From assembly GCA_029262935.1 (NCBI GenBank), contig JAJCYK010000166.1, positions 1-8,312 of the forward strand: 8,312 nt of DNA, in the 5' to 3' direction. The translations under genes and the position numbers were made by a program. Positions within the stretch are counted from its first letter, which is position 1, and each line of letters begins with the position of its first letter. This stretch comes from Cytophagales bacterium (GTDB lineage: Bacteria > Bacteroidota > Bacteroidia > Cytophagales > Cyclobacteriaceae). Below are positions 1 to 6,567 of the stretch, piece by piece. The notes beneath the pieces were generated by a model, which worked only from the letters and a program-made list of their open reading frames with translations, was not told the DNA's origin and made no database searches.

Positions 1-50
1 TTATTTATAATTAATATTCTAAGAAGCGACCATATACTAAACCTAAATTC
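1..50. other. leader upstream of the amidohydrolase gene, no recognised promoter
   Basis: These 50 bases before the first gene are very A/T rich. I see no good match to the Bacteroidota -7 element TAnnTTTG and no Shine-Dalgarno sequence at a useful distance from the ATG at 51. A purine run (AAGAAG) lies more than 20 bases upstream of the start, too far to act as a ribosome binding site. The promoter may lie outside the window. Confidence 0.5.
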
Positions 51-3000
51 ATGAAGTCGATTACAATCAAAGCGCTTACCATCCTCTTTGGGGTTTTCTT
101 TTTTTGTATTACCCTGTCTGCTCAAAAGAGCACGGAAAAAACGGATAGTGCAGACCTCAAAAAACCACTTCCATTAAAAGCAGATAGAGAAATTCATCTA
201 GACCTTGATGAAGGCAGTTGGATTTCAGTGGACGTAAATCCCAATGGAAACACCCTGGTATTCGACTTTCTGGGAGACCTTTATACATTACCAATCCAGG
301 GCGGGAACGCCACTCAGATAACTTCGGGGATGGCCTTTGATAGCCAACCGCACTATAGCCCTGATGGCAACTCAATAGTATTTATTTCCGATCGTGATGG
401 TGGGGAAAACGTGTGGGTTCTGAATATGGCGAAGCAAGACACGGTACAAGTTACTCAGGGCAAAAACTATAGATATCAATCTCCAGAGTGGGCTCCTGAT
501 GGATCGTATATTTTCGCCTCTAGAGTGGAAGGCCGATTTGGTACTCATAAAATATGGATGTTTCACCAGGACGGTGGTAGTGGGGTGCAACTGGCCAAAG
601 ACAAAAAAGAATTTAAAGCCATTAAAATGGTGGAGACCGGTTTTGGACCGAACGGCCGTTTTTTATGGTTCTCACAAAACAACCGAGATTGGCAATACAA
701 TGCCGTATTCCCACAATATCAGATCAGTGTATTTGATAGAGAGACAGGTAAGATAGAAAGGAAAACCGATAGATACGGCTCAGCTTTTCAACCTACACTT
801 TCTCCAAATGGTCAATATTTTGTTTACGGCACTCGACACGACGAGCATACCGGACTGCGCATACGTGATTTAAATTCTGGAGACGAACGCTGGTTGGCCT
901 ATCCCATACAACATGATGATCAAGAATCCAGGGCCACCAGAGACGTATTACCCGGTATGTCCTTTACCCCGGACTCCAAATCATTAATTGTAAGTTATGG
1001 TGGAAAGATTTGGTCTTTGCCAGTGTCAGGTGGCGCAGCAACAAACATTCCGTTTAAAGTAAACACCAAACTAGAAGCGGGTCCTTTGGTGGAGTTTGAC
1101 TATCCGATTTCCGATGAACCTGAATTTGTAGCCCGTCAAATTCGGGACGCAGTGCCTTCTCCAGATGGTACTCAATTAGCCTTTACTGTTTTAGACCGGT
1201 TATATGTAAAAGAATTGCCCAACGGTACTCCTAAGCGACTAACCAATATGGAGGTGACTGAAGCGCAGCCTGCTTGGTCCGCAGATGGCAGTAAAATTGT
1301 TTTTACCACCTGGTCTGAAGATCAAGGTGGTCACTTATATACAGTAAATGCTAGTGGGAGATCACGTGTAACTAAGCTAACACAATCTTCGGCGTTTTAT
1401 TTGGAACCAACCTATACGCCTGATGGCAGTCGTATTGTGTTTCGAAGCACCCCTGCTAGAAATTTCAAAGATGCCATTGGCCCTAGTTTCCGTGGTCATA
1501 ACGATACGGACATTTCCTGGATTCCCGCCACTGGAGGAGCAAAAGTCACTGTTGCCCCAGCCTATGGGCGATCAAGACCCCACTTTATCAAAGGGGAGAA
1601 CCGCATTTACTTGTACAGTAATACCAAAGGTTTAACTTCCATTCGTTTTGATGGTACTGATGAAAAGGAACATCTAAAAGTTACGGGAATCAAAGTTCCC
1701 GGTGCTGAGAAACCACCTCAAGCCCGAATGGTGCTGCGCTCTCCACAAGGGACAGAGGCATTGGCCATGGTAAACAACGACTTGTTCTTGGTTAATGTGC
1801 CTTATGTGGGCGGGGAGGTACCTTCAATTTCCATTGCAAGTCCTAAAGCAGCCCCTTTCCCATTTAAGCAATTAACGGATATTGGCGGGCAATTTGCCGG
1901 CTGGTCTGCGGATGGTAAAAGCATCCATTGGTCCATGGGTAATTCATTCTTTACTTATAATTTACAGGTACAAAAGGCCTTAGAAGACAGTGTAAAGGGC
2001 GCTCTAAAGAACATAGCGCCAGCGGATAGTGCGACGAGGAAGGTCCTAAATGAGAAGAAGTACCAGCCTTCTGAACACGTTATATCTATCAAAGTAACCA
2101 GGGACATTCCCAATACCAACATCCTGTTTCGAGGAGCCCGGTTGATTACTATGAATGGTGATGAAATCTTTGAACGAGGAGATATACATGTCAAAAACAA
2201 TCGTATTGAAGCCATAGGTTCTTCAGGTAGTTTATCCGCCGGATCTGGTACTCAAATAGTAGATGTTACTGGAAAGACTATTGTTCCTGGATTTGTAGAT
2301 ACCCATGCCCATATGTGGCCCGAATGGGGAATTCACAAATCTAAAGTATGGTTGTACATGGCCAACCTGGCTTATGGTGTTACTACCACTCGAGACCCTC
2401 AGACTGCGACCACCGATGTATTAACTTATGGTGATTTAGTAAAAACGGGAGCCATGCTGGGGCCTAGAATTTATTCTACGGGACCCGGAGTATTCTATGG
2501 AGAACAAATCAAAGATTTGGACCATGCCCGAAATGTCCTCAAGAGGTATAGCAAGTACTACGATACTAAGACTATTAAAATGTATGTGGCTGGTAATCGA
2601 CAGCAACGACAGTGGATTATTATGGCTGCTCGGGAACAAAAATTGATGCCTACTACCGAAGGTGCCTTAAATTTTAAGCTTAACCTTACTCAAATCATTG
2701 ACGGATACCCCGGTCATGAGCACAGTTTTCCAGTATTCCCTCTTTACAAAGACATAATCCAACTGGTGACTGAAACTAAAACGGCTTACACACCTACTTT
2801 GTTGGTGGCCTACGGAGGGCCTTGGGCAGAAAATTATTTTTATGCTACAGAAGTCGTCCACGATGACCCTAAGCTTAAATACTGGACGCCCCACAGAGAG
2901 CTGGATGAGAAAAGTCGCCGACGCGGTAGCAACCGCGGAGGTAGCGGCTGGTTTATGGATGAGGAACATGTTTTTAAAGAACTGGCGGTATTTGTAAAAG

Positions 3001-3386
3001 ATTTAGTGGAAGCCGGGGGCAGAGCCGGAGTAGGCAGCCATGGTCAATTACAAGGGTTGGGCTACCATTGGGAACTATGGGCCATGCAATCTGGAGGGTT
3101 AAAAACGCATCAGGCCTTGAAAGTTGCCACTATTTTAGGAGCGGAAGCCTTAGGGCTGGATAATGATTTAGGTTCTTTGGAACCGGGCAAGCTGGCCGAC
3201 CTGGTTATCTTGGACAAGAACCCGTTGGATGATATTAGAAACACGAACACCATTTACCAAGTCATGATGAATGGCCGTTTGTTTGATGGTAATACCTTAG
3301 ACCAGGTGGCGCCGGATTCTAAAAAGATGGAACCGTTGTGGTGGCATCAAGGAGAGCCTGGAGATTTACCTGGTGTTAAAGACTAA
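51..3386 (+). CDS. exported TolB-like beta-propeller / amidohydrolase fusion protein
   Basis: This is a 1111-residue two-domain protein. Residues 1-25 form a Sec signal peptide (KxxTIKAL followed by a hydrophobic core, probable cleavage around LSAQ), so it should act in the periplasm or outside the cell. Residues about 55-630 hold repeated WD40-like/PD40 blades with the signature SPDG or similar: YSPDG 102, APDG 148, SPNG 251, TPDS 306, SPDG 370, SADG 410, TPDG 456 and SADG 619. Residues about 690-1085 form an amidohydrolase domain: an N-terminal beta-sandwich strand set (RGARLITMNG), the metal motif DTHAH (His752, His754), Lys843 in TIKMYV as a possible bridging carboxylated lysine, PGHEH at 887-891, GSHGQ at 995-999, and the closing signature GSLEPGKLADLVILD (1041-1055). 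Family knowledge allows cyclic imidase, dipeptidase or prolidase-like hydrolysis; the substrate is not readable. The ATG is followed directly by a good signal peptide. The stop codon overlaps that of convergent pabA. Confidence 0.93.
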   Translation: MKSITIKALTILFGVFFFCITLSAQKSTEKTDSADLKKPLPLKADREIHLDLDEGSWISVDVNPNGNTLVFDFLGDLYTLPIQGGNATQITSGMAFDSQPHYSPDGNSIVFISDRDGGENVWVLNMAKQDTVQVTQGKNYRYQSPEWAPDGSYIFASRVEGRFGTHKIWMFHQDGGSGVQLAKDKKEFKAIKMVETGFGPNGRFLWFSQNNRDWQYNAVFPQYQISVFDRETGKIERKTDRYGSAFQPTLSPNGQYFVYGTRHDEHTGLRIRDLNSGDERWLAYPIQHDDQESRATRDVLPGMSFTPDSKSLIVSYGGKIWSLPVSGGAATNIPFKVNTKLEAGPLVEFDYPISDEPEFVARQIRDAVPSPDGTQLAFTVLDRLYVKELPNGTPKRLTNMEVTEAQPAWSADGSKIVFTTWSEDQGGHLYTVNASGRSRVTKLTQSSAFYLEPTYTPDGSRIVFRSTPARNFKDAIGPSFRGHNDTDISWIPATGGAKVTVAPAYGRSRPHFIKGENRIYLYSNTKGLTSIRFDGTDEKEHLKVTGIKVPGAEKPPQARMVLRSPQGTEALAMVNNDLFLVNVPYVGGEVPSISIASPKAAPFPFKQLTDIGGQFAGWSADGKSIHWSMGNSFFTYNLQVQKALEDSVKGALKNIAPADSATRKVLNEKKYQPSEHVISIKVTRDIPNTNILFRGARLITMNGDEIFERGDIHVKNNRIEAIGSSGSLSAGSGTQIVDVTGKTIVPGFVDTHAHMWPEWGIHKSKVWLYMANLAYGVTTTRDPQTATTDVLTYGDLVKTGAMLGPRIYSTGPGVFYGEQIKDLDHARNVLKRYSKYYDTKTIKMYVAGNRQQRQWIIMAAREQKLMPTTEGALNFKLNLTQIIDGYPGHEHSFPVFPLYKDIIQLVTETKTAYTPTLLVAYGGPWAENYFYATEVVHDDPKLKYWTPHRELDEKSRRRGSNRGGSGWFMDEEHVFKELAVFVKDLVEAGGRAGVGSHGQLQGLGYHWELWAMQSGGLKTHQALKVATILGAEALGLDNDLGSLEPGKLADLVILDKNPLDDIRNTNTIYQVMMNGRLFDGNTLDQVAPDSKKMEPLWWHQGEPGDLPGVKD

Positions 3387-3394
3387 CAGAAGGT
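3368..3394. other. small hairpin covering two convergent stop codons
   Basis: An imperfect inverted repeat spans the junction: ACCT (3368-3371) pairs with AGGT (3391-3394), and TGTTA (3374-3378) pairs with TAACA (3384-3388), separated by a two-base internal mismatch and a five-base loop. It covers the TAA of the amidohydrolase and the TAG of pabA. There is no T-tract on either side, so it is not a classical terminator. A role in 3'-end formation of either transcript is speculation. Confidence 0.25.
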
Positions 3395-3946
3395 TACCCA
3401 ATTCTCTAAAATCATTGCACCCTGAGGTGTAGCAATTGATTCAGGATGAAATTGCACACCTCTTAGATTGAGATGTTTATGTCTTATGGCCATCGGCGCG
3501 CCATTATAACTGGCAATAACTTCTAGTTCGGCGGGGATTGACGCAGGTGATAAAGTCCATGAATGGTATAAACCACCTTGAAGATTCCGGGGTAAATCAT
3601 GAAAAAGCGCATCTTCTTTTACTATCTCTATCTCGACGGACTTGCCGTGTCTGGGGTGCGTGAGTTGATGTAGTTCAGCGCCAAACTGCAAACCTAAGGC
3701 TTGATGACCTAAGCATACACCTAACATGGGAATACGGTCTTTATAAGATTCTATAAAGTCCATCAACCCAATAGAGTCGTATGGCAAACCTGGCCCTGGG
3801 GAAATTATTACCCGATCACAAGAAATTACTTTTTCTTCCGTGATTTGATCATTAAAACAAATATCACAGGAAACATCCAAACCCCTTAACACTTCCACCA
3901 AATTATAGGTGAAAGAATCGTAGTTATCTATGATCAATACCTTCAA
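3383..3946 (-). CDS. pabA: aminodeoxychorismate synthase, glutamine amidotransferase subunit (PabA/TrpG family)
   Basis: The 187-residue protein is a full-length class I glutamine amidotransferase, the usual size for PabA/TrpG. It releases ammonia from glutamine for the chorismate-aminating partner. Visible motifs are the N-terminal LIIDNYDSFTYNL, the oxyanion region ISPGPGLP (48-55), the nucleophile Cys78 in GVCLGHQALG, and His167/Glu169 in GVQFHPES completing the triad. The family alone does not separate PabA from anthranilate synthase TrpG; I choose PabA because the divergent neighbour is a PabB followed by a PabC-like gene, and no trp genes are present. The start is TTG at 3946: a stop codon lies eight codons upstream (3968-3970), no ATG or GTG lies between, and the first internal Met is residue 62, after essential motifs. 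A second TTG at codon 4 (3937) is an alternative start. The gene overlaps the amidohydrolase by four bases, tail to tail. Confidence 0.92.
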   Translation of the reverse strand: MKVLIIDNYDSFTYNLVEVLRGLDVSCDICFNDQITEEKVISCDRVIISPGPGLPYDSIGLMDFIESYKDRIPMLGVCLGHQALGLQFGAELHQLTHPRHGKSVEIEIVKEDALFHDLPRNLQGGLYHSWTLSPASIPAELEVIASYNGAPMAIRHKHLNLRGVQFHPESIATPQGAMILENWVTFC

Positions 3947-3952
3947 GAATAA

Positions 3953-3960
3953 TAACTTTG
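3953..3960 (+). promoter_or_regulatory. candidate -7 promoter element for pabB-pabC
   Basis: TAACTTTG matches the Bacteroidota -7 consensus TAnnTTTG at every fixed position and lies 32 bases before the pabB ATG, which would give a leader of roughly 25 bases. No clear -33 TTG element is visible at the expected distance upstream, a stretch that lies inside pabA. The gap is only 46 bases and the next gene upstream runs the other way, so a promoter for pabB must lie about here. Confidence 0.5.
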
Positions 3961-3962
3961 TT

Positions 3963-3970
3963 GAAAATTA
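3963..3970 (-). promoter_or_regulatory. candidate -7 promoter element for pabA
   Basis: On the minus strand the bases TAATTTTC match the Bacteroidota -7 consensus TAnnTTTG at all fixed positions except the last. A start of transcription five to seven bases downstream would leave a leader of only about ten bases before the TTG start of pabA. No -33 element is recognised. The match could be chance in A/T-rich DNA. Confidence 0.3.
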
Positions 3971-3977
3971 AGACTTT

Positions 3978-3982
3978 AAAGG
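3978..3982 (+). promoter_or_regulatory. possible ribosome binding site of pabB
   Basis: AAAGG lies ten bases before the pabB ATG at 3993. The spacing is slightly long, and Bacteroidota often initiate without a Shine-Dalgarno sequence, so this is a weak call. The start itself is fixed independently: an in-frame TAA at 3969-3971 is followed by no ATG, GTG or TTG before 3993. Confidence 0.3.
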
Positions 3983-3992
3983 TACTGTTTCT

Positions 3993-4961
3993 ATGCCACC
4001 TGCTGAAGGGTTCGAATATATTAATCATCTAGCCGGTAGCGGTGTGCCTTTCGTATGCCTAGTTAATTTTAAGGGTACCGAGGTTAAGGTTTGGCCGCTT
4101 TCAGAACTATCATCTGAGGAATTAATGTTCGATATTAACGGCAAGACCAATTGCAACCAAAATCAGCAGCCGGAGCTAAACCAATGGCATGTCACCCCAC
4201 TTGGGTTTGAGCAATACCAAAAAGCTTATGGTATTGTTCAACTTCATCTAAGGCGAGGTGATAGCTATCTGATTAACCTGACTGCGGAAACAGGCTTGCA
4301 GAGCAATCTCGGACTGGAACAACTTTATCAGATTAGTAAAGCCAAATACAAAGTATTACTGAAGAATACTTTTGTGGCATTTTCACCAGAGCCTTTTGTT
4401 AAAATTGAGCAGGGGAGCATTAGTGCCTTCCCCATGAAAGGCACTATTTCTGCGAAGGTACCTGATGCCAAAGAACGGATCCTAAATGATGAAAAAGAAT
4501 CAGAAGAGCACAATACCATTGTGGACCTCCTCAGAAATGATTTAAGTCGCGTAGCCACTCAAGTTACTGTAAAGGAGTTTCGTTATTTGGAATTGGTTAC
4601 AACCTCTCAGGAGGATCTATGGCAAGTAAGTAGCAAAATTACCGGTAAGTTGGACCGGGATCATTGGAGTAATCTAGGTACTATCTTACAGGACCTGCTA
4701 CCTGCTGGTTCTATTTCAGGAGCCCCCAAAAAACGAACAATGGAAATCATCGAACAGGCAGAAAACTACGATCGTGGTTACTTCACGGGCATATTTGGTT
4801 TGTTTGATGGTAGCACTTTTGACAGTGGTGTCCTTATTCGTTTTGTAGAGCAAACAGCATCCGGACTAAAGTTTAAGAGCGGGGGAGGAATCACGGTAAA
4901 TAGTGATGTCAGAAAAGAATACAATGAAATGATAAGTAAGGTATATGTACCCACTGTTTGA
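3993..4961 (+). CDS. pabB: aminodeoxychorismate synthase component I (short Bacteroidota-type PabB)
   Basis: The 322-residue chorismate-binding enzyme uses ammonia from PabA to convert chorismate to 4-amino-4-deoxychorismate, the first step to 4-aminobenzoate and folate. The chorismate-binding signatures are in order: FSPEPF (130-135), PMKGT (147-151), the acidic stretch ESEEHNTIVDLLRNDLSRV (169-187), AGSISGAPKKRTMEII (238-253), YFTGIFG (263-269) and KSGGGITVNS (295-304). Lys149 in PMKGT corresponds to the catalytic lysine of E. coli PabB (PIKGT); anthranilate synthase TrpE carries alanine there, so this is PabB rather than TrpE. The protein is about 130 residues shorter than E. coli PabB because much of the N-terminal domain is missing, which I recall as normal for this phylum rather than a truncation. 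The start is the only possible one after an in-frame stop at 3969. Its 3' end overlaps the next gene by 17 bases, indicating one transcript. Confidence 0.94.
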   Translation: MPPAEGFEYINHLAGSGVPFVCLVNFKGTEVKVWPLSELSSEELMFDINGKTNCNQNQQPELNQWHVTPLGFEQYQKAYGIVQLHLRRGDSYLINLTAETGLQSNLGLEQLYQISKAKYKVLLKNTFVAFSPEPFVKIEQGSISAFPMKGTISAKVPDAKERILNDEKESEEHNTIVDLLRNDLSRVATQVTVKEFRYLELVTTSQEDLWQVSSKITGKLDRDHWSNLGTILQDLLPAGSISGAPKKRTMEIIEQAENYDRGYFTGIFGLFDGSTFDSGVLIRFVEQTASGLKFKSGGGITVNSDVRKEYNEMISKVYVPTV

Positions 4962-5598
4962 AACCGTAAAAATAGAGGAAGGGCTATGGTGCAATTTGGC
5001 TGCCCACCAAGGGCGCATGGAACAGGCCTGTAGGCAAATATGGGGAACTATCCCTAATCTTGATATTAAAAACCAGATCCTAATCCCTGAACAATTCAAA
5101 AAAGGGTTGGTGAAATGCAGAATCCCCTACGGACCCCAAATGGGAACTCCTATCTTTCAAAAATATGCAAAAAAACCTGTCTCTAGTTTGCAATTGGTGG
5201 CTTGCAAGGGCTTGGATTACGCTCTCAAATTCACGGATCGCAGCAAATTGGATTATCTCTACAGCTACAAGGGGGATTGTGATGATGTGTTGATTAGCAT
5301 AGAAGGCCTGGTAACAGATACTAGTTATAGTAACGTAGTTTTTTGGGATGGTACTCGATGGATAACCCCAGAATTACCCCTCTTGGAAGGGACTCAACGG
5401 CAAGTACTTTTAACCTCAAATCAAATCCATCGCGAAAAAATAAAAGTGAATGAACTCCACAAGTATTCCAAAGTAGTTTTGATTAATGCCATGCTGGGGT
5501 TTGATACCGCAGGACATTTCGATCCTACTCAAATAAAGCCTTGGTTACAACCCGTGGTTAATTTTGATGGTTTCGATTTCCAAGCTAAGAAACAGTAA
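4945..5598 (+). CDS. pabC: class IV PLP-dependent enzyme, probable 4-amino-4-deoxychorismate lyase
   Basis: The 217-residue protein has the fold-type IV aminotransferase/lyase pattern: FETVKIEEG (5-13), H21 and R24 in AAHQGRM, CRIPYG (58-63), a probable PLP Schiff-base Lys95 in YALKFTDRSKLDYL, the cofactor-binding segment GLVTDTSYSN (121-130), WITPELPLLEGTQR (139-152) and the closing VVLINAMLGF (177-186). In this family the product is either 4-aminobenzoate plus pyruvate (PabC) or a transaminated amino acid; the overlap with pabB strongly favours PabC. It is shorter than E. coli PabC (about 270 residues), though no motif is missing. Asp125 stands where many class IV enzymes have the PLP-binding glutamate. 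The ATG at 4945 lies inside pabB, in the +1 frame, with AAGG three bases before it; starting there keeps the conserved N-terminal FET motif and suggests translational coupling. Its stop overlaps the convergent dehydrogenase gene by 14 bases. Confidence 0.85.
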   Translation: MYPLFETVKIEEGLWCNLAAHQGRMEQACRQIWGTIPNLDIKNQILIPEQFKKGLVKCRIPYGPQMGTPIFQKYAKKPVSSLQLVACKGLDYALKFTDRSKLDYLYSYKGDCDDVLISIEGLVTDTSYSNVVFWDGTRWITPELPLLEGTQRQVLLTSNQIHREKIKVNELHKYSKVVLINAMLGFDTAGHFDPTQIKPWLQPVVNFDGFDFQAKKQ

Positions 5599-6541
5599 CT
5601 TGGTTTCTGGGAGTACCTTGCAAAAAGCTCTTTACATTTTTTACCGTTTCATCCATCAACCTGGATCGGGACTCCAGACTAGCCCAAGCTTGATGGGGCG
5701 TAACCAAGCAATTTGACATATTTAGCAAGGGGTGCTTCTCTGGGGGAGGTTCACTACTTAAAACGTCTAAGGCTGCCGCGGCAATGACTTGATTCTCCAA
5801 GGCCCATTTCAAATCCAACTCATTGATTAACGGGCCTCTTGCGGTATTGATTAATAGTGCACTGGGCTTCATAGTTGAAAGCCGAGCCTTATTGATCAAA
5901 TGATGTGTATCTGGTGTTAACGGACAATTGAGACTTATGACATCACTTTGAGCAAGTAGTGCATCTAATGGTAGGAAGGTCACTCCAGCTTGAGTGGTAC
6001 TGCGTCCGCTAACACCGAGTACTGTCATTCCGAAAGCCTGGCCGATGCTCGCTACTTGTTGACCAATGTGTCCTAGGCCTATTACACCCAGATGCTTGCC
6101 TTTCAATTCCATTAGCGGAAAATCCCAGTAACTCCAATCAGAGGATTGGCTCCACTTTAGGGCTTGGGCACTGTGATGCCCCACCCGGTTCTTGAGTTCA
6201 AGAAGTAATGCGAAGGTATGTTGAGCTACGGAGAAGGTGCTGTAACCCACTACATTGCTAACGACAATGTGGCGTTTTTCAGCAATGCTTAGATCCACGG
6301 TATTAACACCAGTAGCTAAAACGCTTATGAATTTTAGTTTTGGTAAGTCTTGCAGCTGCGCTGCTCCCAGCAACGACTTATTAGTAAGTACAATCTCCGC
6401 ATCACGAGCTCTTGAGCTTACTTCCTGTGAGGGCGTTCTATCATATACAGTTAAATTTCCTAGGACTTCCAGGGGTTCCCAACTGAGGTCACCAGGATTC
6501 AAAGCGTGGCCATCTAAAACCACAATATTGGGTTTGGACAT
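5585..6541 (-). CDS. D-2-hydroxyacid dehydrogenase (glycerate dehydrogenase / hydroxypyruvate reductase-like)
   Basis: This 318-residue cytosolic enzyme interconverts a D-2-hydroxyacid and its 2-keto acid with NAD(P)H. The substrate-binding half contains LATGVNTVD (75-83) and the cross-domain GYSTFSVAQHTFALLLEL (99-116). The Rossmann core has GVIGLGHIGQQVA (152-164), and the catalytic triad is visible as Arg235 in NTARGPL, Glu264 in LSSEPPP and His283 in TPHQAW. Length and order are standard for glycerate dehydrogenase and hydroxypyruvate reductase. At the end of the second Rossmann strand the usual Asp is absent; the sequence reads VSGRS (177-181), which resembles the NADP(H)-binding loop of human GRHPR, so NADP(H) use is possible. 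The ATG at 6541 precedes a normal N-terminus. The gene lies just downstream of a terminator in the same orientation, so it should have its own promoter. It is not obviously linked to PABA synthesis; the exact substrate is unknown. Confidence 0.9.
   Translation of the reverse strand: MSKPNIVVLDGHALNPGDLSWEPLEVLGNLTVYDRTPSQEVSSRARDAEIVLTNKSLLGAAQLQDLPKLKFISVLATGVNTVDLSIAEKRHIVVSNVVGYSTFSVAQHTFALLLELKNRVGHHSAQALKWSQSSDWSYWDFPLMELKGKHLGVIGLGHIGQQVASIGQAFGMTVLGVSGRSTTQAGVTFLPLDALLAQSDVISLNCPLTPDTHHLINKARLSTMKPSALLINTARGPLINELDLKWALENQVIAAAALDVLSSEPPPEKHPLLNMSNCLVTPHQAWASLESRSRLMDETVKNVKSFLQGTPRNQVTVS
5588..5608. other. hairpin at the pabC / dehydrogenase convergent junction
   Basis: AGAAAC (5588-5593) and GTTTCT (5603-5608) form a perfect six-base stem around a nine-base loop containing the pabC stop codon. 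An alternative stem pairs CCAAG (5580-5584) with CTTGG (5599-5603). No T-run follows on either strand, so a classical intrinsic terminator is not supported. It may help 3'-end formation for both convergent transcripts, or be chance. Confidence 0.3.
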
Positions 6542-6546
6542 AGTTC

Positions 6547-6554
6547 TAAATATA
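6547..6554 (-). promoter_or_regulatory. weak candidate -7 promoter element for the hydroxyacid dehydrogenase
   Basis: On the minus strand, TATATTTA matches TAnnTTTG except for the last base. It ends five bases before the ATG at 6541, so transcription would begin at or next to the start codon, giving a leaderless or nearly leaderless mRNA. No proper -33 TTG is seen; the region upstream is the T-tract of the preceding terminator. Only about 26 bases separate that tract from the ATG. Confidence 0.25.
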
Positions 6555-6567
6555 GACAGGGTCAGGT

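Noticed and set aside
51..125. Cys19 of the amidohydrolase as a lipoprotein lipidation site.
   Set aside because: The cysteine is in the hydrophobic core after three phenylalanines, without a lipobox, and a normal cleavage site (LSAQ) follows it.
2667..2969. Open frame of 100 codons on the minus strand opposite the amidohydrolase domain.
   Set aside because: It lies entirely inside a well-supported gene, has no recognisable motif, and its composition follows from the opposite-strand codons. The same applies to the other short open frames inside the large genes.
3943..3961. A 19-base stretch just upstream of and into pabA that matches positions 8013-8031 in the SusD-like gene with one mismatch.
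   Set aside because: One copy encodes the signal-peptide core of the lipoprotein and the other lies at the pabA start. The sequence is A/T rich and there is no further similarity on either side, so chance is the simplest explanation.
3383..4961. Anthranilate synthase (TrpE/TrpG) of tryptophan synthesis.
   Set aside because: The large subunit carries PMKGT with the PabB-specific lysine, there are no trp genes nearby, and a class IV lyase overlaps it.
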